DNA of 9,942 bases, taken from positions 1 to 9,942 of the forward strand of contig JBDHZK010000102.1 in the NCBI GenBank assembly GCA_039811865.1, given 5' to 3'. Numbering within the stretch: the first letter of the stretch is position 1; every line of letters begins with the position of its first letter. The position numbers were made by a program, and so were the translations under genes. Source of the stretch: JBDHZK01 sp039811865. GTDB lineage: Bacteria; Actinomycetota; Actinomycetes; Propionibacteriales; Propionibacteriaceae. Below the pieces are notes generated by a model. That model saw only the letters and a program-made list of their open reading frames with translations. It was not told the DNA's origin and searched no databases. This document shows, piece after piece, positions 1 to 9,407 of this stretch.

Positions 1-972
1 GCCGCCCAGGCCGACATGACCTCGTCCACCGCGTCGAGCGCGCTGAGGCGTCCGGCGCGGATCTTCTCCTCAACCCAGGGCGTCGCCGCCAGGGCGCGGG
101 GGCTGCGCCGCATGGAGTTCGTGATCTCCTCGCGCACCATCGCCCACAGCCATTCGACCTGCTGGTCGGCGCGGCGCTCGGCCAAATCGCCGTTGGCGAG
201 CAGGAAGGCGCGGTGGTCCAAAACAGCCTGCCACACCTCGTCCAGACCCATGCCGGTGCGCGCGCTGCACGGGATCACCGGCGGACGCCTGGTCTTGGCC
301 TCCGACGAGATCAGCTTCATGGCGATGGACAACTCCCGCGCCGTCACGCGCGCCTCGCCCTCGTTGTCGCCGTCGGCCTTGTTGACGGCGATCACGTTGA
401 CCAGTTCGAGAATGCCGCGCTTGATCCCCTGCAACTGATCGCCACTACGCGCCAGGGCGAGCATCAAGAAGGTGTCCACCATCCCTGCGACCGCCACCTC
501 CGACTGGCCCACGCCGACCGTCTCGACCAGGACGGTGTCGTAACCGGCCGCCTCCAGCACGAGCATCGACTCGCGCGTCGCGCGCGCCACGCCGCCAAGA
601 TGCCCACCCGACGGCGACGGCCGGACGAACGCCTCCATCCGCTGGGTGAGCGCGGCCATCCGCGTCCGGTCGCCCAGGATGGACCCGCCCGTCCGGGACG
701 ACGACGGGTCGACCGCGAGCACGGCGACCTTGTGGCCGGCGTCGATCAAGCGGACCCCCAGCGCGTCGATGAACGTCGACTTGCCCGCCCCCGGGACGCC
801 CGAGATGCCCACGCGGACGGCGTCCGGGTTGCGGCCCGCGAGCTCACCGAGGAGTTCGCGGGCCCGCTCGCGGTGATCGGGACGCGACGACTCGACGAGG
901 GTGATCGCGCGGGCGATCTGGGGCCGAGACCCCGAGATCACCCCCTTGACTAGCGTGGCTACGTCGTAGGGG

Positions 973-980
<8 letters not shown>
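1..980 (-). CDS. meaB: MeaB/ArgK-family GTPase, methylmalonyl-CoA mutase chaperone (3' end cut by window edge)
   Basis: SIMIBI-class P-loop GTPase that docks on methylmalonyl-CoA mutase, uses GTP hydrolysis to gate adenosylcobalamin delivery and protects the enzyme from inactivation. My reading of the minus strand gives 326 residues with no stop before the edge; the family is usually about 320-335 residues, so little is missing. Visible motifs: Walker A GVPGAGKS at residues 61-68, DPSSSRTGGSILGDRTRM at 91-108 (switch I and Mg/base-II region), ETVGVGQSE at 153-161 (switch II), GDQLQGIK at 180-187 (switch III-like segment) and NKAD at 200-203 for guanine specificity. The GTG start overlaps the last 8 bases of mutB (GTGCGTGA), with GGAGG at 991-987 six bases upstream, which supports translational coupling. 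Cytoplasmic. Identity is secure; the exact C-terminus is unseen. Confidence 0.95.
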
Positions 981-3161
<2,181 letters not shown>

Positions 3162-3165
<4 letters not shown>

Positions 3166-5039
3166 CGGGCCACCTCCATTTCGTCCAGGGTGGTGTTCAG
3201 GAAGCCGACGACATCCATGCCGTCGAAGACGTTGCCGTCGATCAAGCCGGTGATGTCGGCATCCCCGACCTCACGGAGCTGCCCGGCCAGCAGCACCTTG
3301 GCCGCGCCGGCGTCCTTGAGGGCCTTGGCGACCTCGATCGCCTTCTCGGCGTAGACCTTCGGCGACGAGCACAGGATCGCCACGCTCGCGCCGGAGTCGG
3401 CGAACGCTTTGGCGTGCTTGGCTGCGTCGCCGCTCTCGCAGGTCGGCAAGGCGATGCCGGCGACCAACAGCAGGTTCTCCACGAACGTCAGCCTGGCCCC
3501 GAAGTCGCGGCGCTTGCCGATCCCGGCCAGGAAGACCGCCGGCGCCTGGCCCGCCTGCGCGGCGGCCCGGGAGCGGTCGCGCAGCGCCTCGAACACGGCC
3601 GCGTCCCGCCTGGGCGCCAGCGCGGACGCCGGGGCGTCGGGACGCGGCGTCGCCGGGTGCGGCGTCTCGTCGCGCATCGGGAACATGCTCACGCCGGTGA
3701 TCGGCTGCTTACGGCTGGCGAGCCGCTGGTCGCGCCGCTGCACGGAGCGGTCGATGCGGTCGTTGACCAGCCCGGACTCGATCGCCGCGCCCATCCCGCC
3801 GGCGGTCTCGATCTCGCCGAGCAGCGCCCAGGCGGCGACCGCGAGCTGGTCGGTCAGCGACTCGACGTACCAGGAGCCGCCGGCCGGGTCGTTGACCCGG
3901 GCGATGTTCGACTCCTCGGCCAAGATCACCTGGGTGTTGCGCGCCACCCGCCGGCTGAAGTCGTCCGGCAGGCCGATCGCGGAATCGAAGGGCAGCACCG
4001 TGACGATGTCCGCGCCGCCGACGGACGCGGCGAAGCCGGCCACCGTCCCGCGCAACATGTTGACCCAGGGGTCGTCCCGGGTGGCCATGCGCGCGGACGA
4101 CACCGCGTGCTGCAGCGCCCCGCGCTGCTGGGCCGGGACGCCCAGTTCCTCGCCGACGCGGGCCCACAACCGGCGCAGGGCGCGCAGCCGGGCGATTGTC
4201 AGAAACTGGTCGGCGGTGGCGGAGACCCGGAACAGGATCTGTGCGTACCCGGTCTCGACGGGCACCCCGTCGGCCTCGAGGGCGCGCAGGTAGTCGATCC
4301 CGGTGGCGATGGCGAAGGCGAGCTCGTCGACATCGGCTGCGCCGGCGTCGTGATACCCGGTGACATCGACCGTAATGGCGCGGGCGATCTTGAACTCACC
4401 GAGCGCCCGCACCCACTCGCCCAGCCCGGACGCATCCGGCTTCGCGCCGGCGAAGACGGCGGCGGCGTACGGGTCGAGGCCGAGGTTGCCGCGTTCGGTG
4501 GCCGGATCCTTGCCCGCGGACTTCCAGTAGTCGAGCAGCGCCCGCGCGGCCGCGTCCTGACCGCGCCGCGAGGAGACGCGCACGCCGGCCAGGTCCGCGA
4601 TCACGCCGGCCAAAGCCTTGGGCAGGTCGGACGGCGCGAGCGCGTCGTCGTCCAGGCGTAGCCACAGCGAGGTGACTCCCCGCTCGAGGTCGGTCAGGAT
4701 CGCCGCGTTGGTCGCCTTGGGGTCAGGGTCTTCGTAGAGCGCGCAGATGTCCCAGGCCACCGGCTCGCCCTTGCGGACGGACGTCCCCCGCTCGAAGGGC
4801 ATCACGCCCGGGTGACCCAGCGGCGGAGTTCCCCCCTCGGGCAGGGTGTAGATCGGCTCGATGGACAGGTCGTCCACGGTGACGGTGCGCAAGCGGGCCA
4901 GGGCCTTGTCGAGCCCGATCTCCTTGCCCGGGGGACGTCCCCGGTTGAGGACCTTGAGCACCTCTGCTTCCCACACCTCACGCGACGGCGGATCGAAATC
5001 CCCCGCCAGCGGGATCTGCTCAACCTTTTCTGCGCTCAC
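3162..5039 (-). CDS. mutA: Methylmalonyl-CoA mutase, small (beta) subunit, non-catalytic
   Basis: Structural partner of MutB in the heterodimeric mutase; it does not bind cobalamin. I read 625 residues from GTG, close to the usual 615-640. The barrel domain spans about 40-455 and contains EPIYTLPEGG (61-70), VTGYHDAGAADVDELAFAIATG (226-247; a counterpart of the MutB GYHMQEAGAT region) and ARVNDPAGGSWYVESLT (380-396). A proline/alanine-rich linker at about 459-478 leads to a flavodoxin-like C-terminal domain (about 498-620). That domain lacks the DxHxxG cobalamin motif, as is normal for this subunit. The reading frame stays open far upstream, through the phosphotransferase region, but homology begins just after VSAEKVEQIP. 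The GTG has AAGGAG 8 bases upstream. It is the first gene of the mutA-mutB-meaB block and overlaps mutB by 4 bases. Confidence 0.96.
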
Positions 5040-5047
5040 CTGCGGCG

Positions 5048-5053
5048 CTCCTT
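5048..5053 (-). promoter_or_regulatory. Ribosome binding site of mutA
   Basis: AAGGAG lies 8 bases before the GTG at 5039. It decides the start: the same frame is open for about 1.3 kb further upstream, but that extension runs across the intergenic gap and out of frame through the phosphotransferase gene, so it is a GC-rich shadow. Confidence 0.8.
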
Positions 5054-5106
5054 CCCCGGCTCGACCAGCGCGCGCGGGCCCGAACGATCCGGCCCGGTTG
5101 CGGGTC

Positions 5107-5135
5107 AGCCTATCGGTGGACCTCCACAGCGAAGT
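5107..5135 (-). promoter_or_regulatory. Candidate promoter of the mutA-mutB-meaB operon
   Basis: Read on the minus strand, TAGGCT at 5112-5107 fits the actinobacterial -10 pattern TANNNT. At a spacing of 17 bases the -35 position holds ACTTCG (5135-5130), a poor match to TTGACA, which is common for high-GC actinobacteria. Transcription would begin near 5100 and give a leader of about 60 bases containing the AAGGAG site. The position, downstream of a hairpin that could end upstream transcription, supports a separate promoter. The assignment rests on one short motif and remains tentative. Confidence 0.35.
5116..5127. repeat. Small dyad between the candidate -35 and -10 boxes
   Basis: GTGGA-CC-TCCAC is a perfect inverted repeat with 5-base arms and a 2-base centre. 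It falls wholly within the spacer of the candidate mutA promoter, where a repressor site would often be. With 5-base arms in GC-rich DNA it may be chance. Confidence 0.3.
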
Positions 5136-5211
5136 GCCGGGGGTGGTGCGCCCGGTGGGGCACGAGCGTTGCGATCTTCGGCCCGATCTCGCCCGGTTTT
5201 CGCGAACCCCC

Positions 5212-5229
5212 AGCGCCGAAGCCGGCGCT
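5212..5229 (-). terminator. Hairpin after the phosphotransferase gene, possible intrinsic terminator
   Basis: AGCGCCG and CGGCGCT form a perfect 7-base-pair stem around a 4-base loop, starting 4 bases beyond the phosphotransferase stop codon. On the minus strand it is followed by a G-run and not by a T-run, so it would have to act as a U-less actinobacterial terminator or as a 3'-end stabiliser. The placement supports a transcript end here. Confidence 0.5.
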
Positions 5230-5233
5230 CGGG

Positions 5234-6448
5234 TCAGGTGACCTGCCGAACGAGCGCCTCGGCGGCGTCGATGATCTTCACCGTCTCGCGCTCCCAGTGT
5301 GCTTCCTGGCCGCGGTAGGGCCCGGTGCCGAGGCTGATGATCACCGCGGCCGCGCGCAGGCGCAGCTCGGCCGGGTCGACGCGGGTGTCGAACACGGGCA
5401 CCCAGCGGCGGATCAGGGAATGCACCCGGGACGCCTGCTGCCGGTTCATCCGCTGCACGGTCGACAGGTGCGCGATCAGGCAGGCCAGGTCGTCGGCCCG
5501 CGACCCGGGGCCGACGGTGTCGACGTCCAGGACGCCGCAAATGCGGCCGTCGGCCACGTGCAACTGGCCCTCGTGGAAGTCTCCGTGGGTCGGCTCGTTG
5601 CCGGGCGGGATCCCACCCAGGCCGGCGCCGATCTGGGCGACCATCCAGTTCAGCCGCGGCTCGAGTACCGGCATCGCGCGGATCACCATCTGCGCATAGT
5701 GGGCGACGGCGTCCGACCAGGGCGGACGCCGCTCCAGTTGGGTCACCGACATCGGCATGGCGTCCAGGACGCCGATCAGGTCCTCCGCCGAACAGGGGTC
5801 GCTGGGGTCGAAGATCGCCTTCGCCAACGGACGTCCGGGCAGTCGGCGCAGGATGAGCAAGTAGTCCGATGTGGTGGCCGCAATGGCCGGCGCGGGGACG
5901 CCCGCGGACAGCAACACCTCGTGGCGCAGCTTGACCTCGGCGAACAGCTTGGGTCGCAGCACCTTGGTGTACAAGATGGCCGCCGGGTCGCTGATCGTGG
6001 CCTTCAGGACGGCCCGGCGCCGCGGGCGGTAGCCGATCATGTCCAGCCGGACGTTCTGCGGCGCCACTCTCGTGGGGAAGACGTGCTGCTCGTTCAGGAT
6101 CGCGGCGAAGTCGTCGGCGTAGGCGGCCCGGGCCAGCCCGGGCAGATCGGGATCCTTGGGGTAGATCCAGACGGCCACCTCGCGATCGCCATCGGCGAAG
6201 ACCTGCGCCAGTTCGTCCGACTGCGCCAACCCACCGGCGCGCGCGCTGACCCCGAGCAGTTCGTCCCGGCGCCCGTAGGCCCAATCGACCACGGCGGAGT
6301 AGGTGGCGGTGGTCGAGTGCTGGGGGTGGGCGTCCACATGGTCGAGCGTCCAACTGACCAGCGACCCGCCGGAGTGTTCCACCGCGGCGGCGAGCAACTC
6401 CCCGACCGCCGGTGAGGTCAGCAGGACCGAGCCGTCGTCGCCGTACAT
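5234..6448 (-). CDS. APH-fold (aminoglycoside/choline kinase-like) phosphotransferase, substrate unknown
   Basis: Cytoplasmic small-molecule kinase of the APH/choline kinase superfamily, 404 residues. The N-terminal part (about 1-115) ends in the segment VWIYPKDPDLPGLARA (93-108), which I associate with actinobacterial members. The kinase core follows. TKVLRPKL (161-168) supplies the probable ATP-binding lysine K162. The catalytic loop is THGDFHEGQ (287-295), with D290 as the likely base. LDVDTVGPG (307-315) carries the metal-binding aspartate. The loop asparagine of the common HGDxxxxN pattern is Q295 here; as I recall, maltokinase-type members also have glutamine, so this need not mean loss of activity. 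ATG start, with AGGAGG at 6457-6452 only 3 bases upstream, a short spacing. It begins 33 bases after the CorC-type gene and probably shares its transcript. The substrate cannot be told from sequence; an antibiotic resistance role is not supported. Confidence 0.85.
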   Translation of the reverse strand: MYGDDGSVLLTSPAVGELLAAAVEHSGGSLVSWTLDHVDAHPQHSTTATYSAVVDWAYGRRDELLGVSARAGGLAQSDELAQVFADGDREVAVWIYPKDPDLPGLARAAYADDFAAILNEQHVFPTRVAPQNVRLDMIGYRPRRRAVLKATISDPAAILYTKVLRPKLFAEVKLRHEVLLSAGVPAPAIAATTSDYLLILRRLPGRPLAKAIFDPSDPCSAEDLIGVLDAMPMSVTQLERRPPWSDAVAHYAQMVIRAMPVLEPRLNWMVAQIGAGLGGIPPGNEPTHGDFHEGQLHVADGRICGVLDVDTVGPGSRADDLACLIAHLSTVQRMNRQQASRVHSLIRRWVPVFDTRVDPAELRLRAAAVIISLGTGPYRGQEAHWERETVKIIDAAEALVRQVT

Positions 6449-6481
6449 GCCCCTCCTACCCGCCGGTGCGCTGCCGGAACC

Positions 6482-7855
6482 CTACTGCCCCGGAGTCGTC
6501 GGCGTCGTGGGCCGAGGCGGGTTCGACTCCGCGATCGGGGCGGGTTCTGGGTCGAGCCTGCGGAACCGCAGGCGGGCGGCGCGTCGGCCGTCGAGTTCCG
6601 CGACGGTCAAGTCGATGCGTTGTCCCCGCTCGGGTGCGGCCGCCTCGATCAGGTCCGCCTCGATGCTGTCGTCCACCTTCGGCAGCCTGCCCAACCGGGC
6701 CATCACGTAGCCGGCGACGGTGTCATAGGGACCCTCCGGGAGCAGCAGCCCCGTCGTCTCGGCGAACTCCTCCAGCGTCTGCAGCCCGTCGATGATTGCC
6801 TCCCGATCGACCGCACCGCCCCGATCCACCACCAGGTCGTACTCGTCGGTGATCTCGCCGACTAGTTCCTCGACCAGATCCTCCAAGGTGACGATGCCCG
6901 CCGTGCCGCCGTACTCGTCCCGGACGATGGCCAAGTGCGCCGCGGCGCGGCGCATCTGCGTGAGCGCGGGCAGGACCCGCAACGTTTCCGGTAGCGAAAT
7001 CACCGGCCGCACCAGTTGGCCGACCGGCGCGGCGCGCGCGTCGGGATCGAGATCGATGAGGTCGCGGACGTGGACGAAGCCGAGCACGTCGTCCGACGTG
7101 TTCCCGACCACGGGGTAGCGCGAGTGCGTCCCGTCGCGGATGGCGCGAAGCGCCTTGTGGGCGGGCATGGCGCCGTCGAGGAAGTCCACCTCGGTGCGCG
7201 GGATCATCGTCTCGCGCAAGCTCACCTGACCGGCTCCGAACACCTCCGCGACGATCTGGCGCTCCTCGTCCCCCAACGTCTGCGAGGACGAAACCAACTG
7301 GCGCAGTTCCTCGTCGCTGACGTCCTCGCGGCCGGCGTTCGGGTCGCCACCGAAGACGCGAACGGCCAGGTTCGTCGATGCCCCGAGCAGCCAGATCACG
7401 GGACGCGCGATCCGCGCGATCAGGAGCACCAACGGCGCGAGCGCCATCGCCATGCCCTCGGCGCGCTGCATGGCTAGGCGCTTGGCCGTCAGTTCGGCCA
7501 GCACGATCGTGAAGTACGAGATCACGAGGGTGATCGTGACCAAGGCGATCAGCTGCGCGGCCGCGCTGGGCACCCCCCAGGACTCCAGCACCGGAGTCAG
7601 CGCCTCGGTCAGGGTCGCGCCGCCGAAGGCCGCCGACATGAATCCGGAAAGGGTGATCGCGAGCGAGACCGCCGAGAGGAAGCGGTTCGGATCCTGCGAC
7701 AGCTCGGCGACCGCCTGGCCCCGGCGCCCGCGTCCGGACAGCTTCTTGACCTGGGTGTCGCGGAGCGAGACCAGCGCCATCTCGGCCGCCGCGAAGATCG
7801 CGTTGATCAGCATGAAGATGCCGATCACCAAGGTGTCGGTGACGATGCGATTCAA
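6482..7855 (-). CDS. CNNM/CorC (HlyC-like) membrane protein with DUF21, CBS pair and CorC_HlyC domains
   Basis: Integral membrane protein of the CNNM/CorC family, linked to Mg2+ (and Co2+) transport or homeostasis; 457 residues. The DUF21 transmembrane domain spans about 1-165, with hydrophobic segments near 6-28, 61-83, 98-122 and 135-158, and the motif NAIFAAAEMALVS (18-30). A linker with VSDEELRQLV (179-188) leads to a cytosolic CBS pair (about 211-335): SLRETMIPRTEV (212-223) in CBS1, and DEYGGTAGIVTLEDLVEELV (313-332) in CBS2, where nucleotide would bind. The CorC_HlyC domain follows (about 350-433), then a short Pro/Thr-rich tail. The start is TTG with GGAGG 5 bases upstream; the next in-frame ATG lies inside the first membrane segment and would break the fold. 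Whether it transports ions or regulates transport is unresolved in the family. Confidence 0.93.
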   Translation of the reverse strand: MNRIVTDTLVIGIFMLINAIFAAAEMALVSLRDTQVKKLSGRGRRGQAVAELSQDPNRFLSAVSLAITLSGFMSAAFGGATLTEALTPVLESWGVPSAAAQLIALVTITLVISYFTIVLAELTAKRLAMQRAEGMAMALAPLVLLIARIARPVIWLLGASTNLAVRVFGGDPNAGREDVSDEELRQLVSSSQTLGDEERQIVAEVFGAGQVSLRETMIPRTEVDFLDGAMPAHKALRAIRDGTHSRYPVVGNTSDDVLGFVHVRDLIDLDPDARAAPVGQLVRPVISLPETLRVLPALTQMRRAAAHLAIVRDEYGGTAGIVTLEDLVEELVGEITDEYDLVVDRGGAVDREAIIDGLQTLEEFAETTGLLLPEGPYDTVAGYVMARLGRLPKVDDSIEADLIEAAAPERGQRIDLTVAELDGRRAARLRFRRLDPEPAPIAESNPPRPTTPTTPGQ

Positions 7856-7860
7856 CTGGT

Positions 7861-7865
7861 CCTCC
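7861..7865 (-). promoter_or_regulatory. Ribosome binding site fixing the TTG start of the CorC-type gene
   Basis: GGAGG followed by five bases and TTG. There is no usable ATG or GTG near the N-terminus, and residues just after the TTG are needed for the first membrane helix, so this site decides the start. Confidence 0.75.
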
Positions 7866-7879
7866 GAGCCGGGGGTCTC

Positions 7880-7885
7880 AGACTA
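7880..7885 (-). promoter_or_regulatory. Candidate -10 element for the CorC-type gene
   Basis: TAGTCT (minus strand) matches TANNNT and sits about 25 bases before the TTG start, giving a short leader that still contains GGAGG. It overlaps a 9-base dyad, GTCT-C-AGAC (7875-7883). No good TTGACA-like box is seen 17-18 bases further upstream, so confidence is low to moderate. Confidence 0.35.
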
Positions 7886-8093
7886 CCGGCGCCCCCGCGC
7901 GGCGCACCCCACCGATCCAGGGGGAGACGGCGCGGCCCCGGCTTCGAGGTCGTCGTCAAGACAGGTCCTCCTGGGTGCGGCCATGCGCACACCGGCAAGG
8001 CTTCGGCCGCGCGGAATGGCGCACCCGGCCCCGGCGCCGGATCGGACGTTGTCGCGGCGCAGGGACGAAGACGCCGTGTGCAACGATTCCCCC
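7886..8093. other. Divergent intergenic region, no gene seen
   Basis: Gap between the divergent CorC-type and UDP-glucose dehydrogenase genes. I see no convincing short gene. Small dyads are present: GTGCG-(6)-CGCAC at 7975-7990, CCGCGCGG at 8007-8014 and the perfect palindrome CCGGCGCCGG at 8031-8040. All are short enough to arise by chance in this base composition. TTGTCG at 8049-8054 could be part of a -35 box for the rightward gene, but no matching -10 is evident. Confidence 0.5.
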
Positions 8094-9407
8094 GTGCCTT
8101 TGAACATCGCGGTAATCGGGACGAACTATCTCGGCGCGGCTCATGCCGCCGGAATGGCCGAGTTCGGGCACAGCGTGATCGGCGTCGACATCGACCCGGC
8201 GCGCGTCGCGAAGCTGAATCGGGGCCAATCGACGATCTTCGAGGAAGGCCTGGAGCCGCTGCTGGCCAAGCACACCGCGTCCGGACGCCTGCGGTTCACC
8301 ACCGATCACGCCGAGATCGCCGATTGGGCGGACGTCCACTTCGTCTGCGTCGGAACTCCGCAGTCGGAGTCGGGCGCGGCCGATCTGAGCCAGGTCTGGT
8401 CGGTGGCCGAGGCGCTCGGTCCGCTGCTGACCAGGCCCACGTTGATCGCGGGCAAGTCCACAGTTCCGGTGGGCACCGCGCCCAAGCTCGCGGCTCGGCT
8501 GGCCGAACTCGCCCCGGCCGGCGAGGGCGTCGAGGTGATGTGGAACCCGGAGTTCCTGCGCGAGGCGTACGCGGTGGCCGACACTCTGCGACCGGACCGG
8601 ATCGTCCTCGGCGTCGCCTCACCCAAGGCCCTGGCGACGATGCGGGCGGTATATGCCATCCCGATCAGCGAGAACGTCCCGGTGGTCGAGTGCGACCTGG
8701 CCACCGCCGAGCTGATCAAGGTGGCCGCGAACGCCTTCTTGGCGACGAAGATCTCGTTCATCAACGCGATGGCCCAGATGTGCCAGGCCGCGGGCGGGGA
8801 CGTGACCAAGCTCGCCGACGCGATCGGCTACGACAAGCGCATCGGCCGGGAATTCCTGAATGCCGGGCTGGGCTTCGGCGGCGGCTGCCTACCCAAGGAC
8901 ATCCGCGCACTCGCGGCGCGCGCCCGCGAACTCGGGGTGGACGTCCTGGCCGACTTCATCGGCGACGTCGAGGCCATCAATCAGGGCCAGCGAGCCGAAG
9001 TGGCCGAGTTGGCCGTCGAGCAGCTGGGTGGCGACGTCCGCGGACTCAAGATCGCCGTCCTGGGCGCGGCGTTCAAGCCCGGCACGGACGATACCCGCAA
9101 CTCCCCCGCCCTCACCGTCGCCAAGATGCTCGTCGAGGTCGGCGCGGACGTCCACGTGTACGACCCGCAGGCGCAGGTCGCGGCGCCGGGAATCACCCAG
9201 GACGACTCCATCGCCGATTGTTTGGCCGGCGCCGAGATCGTCCTGCACCTCACCGAGTGGCCGGTTTTCCGGCAGATCGATCCGGCCCAGCTAGTGCAGG
9301 TGGTCGCCAACCCCGTCGTGATCGACGGGCGCCTCAAGCTCGACCGCGAGTGGTGGACGGCGGCCGGCTGGAAGGTCGTCCAGATGGGTCGCGCGGCCAC
9401 CCTGTGA
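8094..9407 (+). CDS. ugd: UDP-glucose 6-dehydrogenase family protein (UDP-glucose/GDP-mannose dehydrogenase superfamily)
   Basis: NAD-dependent enzyme that oxidises the C6 hydroxyl of a nucleotide sugar, most likely UDP-glucose to UDP-glucuronate, for cell-surface polysaccharide. I read 437 residues, typical of the class. The N-terminal Rossmann domain begins IAVIGTNYLGAAHAAGMAE (5-23), with VDID (31-34) after strand 2; FVCVGTP (83-89) and AGKSTVPVGT (119-128) follow. The substrate region has NPEFLREAYA (151-160) and the helix AELIKVAANAFLATKISF (205-222). The catalytic cysteine is C265 in GFGGGCLPKD (260-269). AFKPGTDDTRNSPAL (326-340) opens the C-terminal domain. The middle Gly of GxGxxG is Asn (N11). 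The start is uncertain: GTG at 8094 puts the Rossmann strand at residue 4 but has no Shine-Dalgarno; GTG at 8076 and ATG at 7983 are in frame. UDP-glucose is inferred from length and motifs; a related nucleotide sugar is possible. Confidence 0.9.
   Translation: MPLNIAVIGTNYLGAAHAAGMAEFGHSVIGVDIDPARVAKLNRGQSTIFEEGLEPLLAKHTASGRLRFTTDHAEIADWADVHFVCVGTPQSESGAADLSQVWSVAEALGPLLTRPTLIAGKSTVPVGTAPKLAARLAELAPAGEGVEVMWNPEFLREAYAVADTLRPDRIVLGVASPKALATMRAVYAIPISENVPVVECDLATAELIKVAANAFLATKISFINAMAQMCQAAGGDVTKLADAIGYDKRIGREFLNAGLGFGGGCLPKDIRALAARARELGVDVLADFIGDVEAINQGQRAEVAELAVEQLGGDVRGLKIAVLGAAFKPGTDDTRNSPALTVAKMLVEVGADVHVYDPQAQVAAPGITQDDSIADCLAGAEIVLHLTEWPVFRQIDPAQLVQVVANPVVIDGRLKLDREWWTAAGWKVVQMGRAATL

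Noticed and set aside
427..447. MeaB switch III region reading LARSGDQLQGIK where many homologues have PGAGDELQGIK
   Set aside because: I recall the LAR-x-GDQLQGIK form as usual in actinobacterial MeaB, so it is probably lineage-typical and not a novelty.
16..953. Plus-strand open frames opposite meaB
   Set aside because: The minus strand encodes a motif-complete MeaB across this whole stretch; the plus-strand frames are shadows.
3640..3790. Absence of a DxHxxG cobalamin motif in MutA
   Set aside because: Expected: the small subunit of the heterodimeric mutase has a degenerate B12-type domain and does not bind cofactor.
5040..5233. Possible cobalamin riboswitch ahead of mutA
   Set aside because: The leader from the candidate start is only about 60 bases, and the whole 194-base gap shows no B12-box-like sequence or multi-helix layout that I can recognise.
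5040..6353. In-frame upstream extension of mutA giving a 1063-residue reading frame
   Set aside because: The extension runs through the 194-base gap and out of frame through the phosphotransferase gene, is very Arg/Pro/Gly-rich, and has no resemblance to a protein domain. MutA homology and a good ribosome site place the start at 5039.
7452..8093. Upstream extension of the ugd-type reading frame to 7452
   Set aside because: It would run antisense through the start of the CorC-type gene and add over 200 residues without domain character; the Rossmann fold begins just after 8094.
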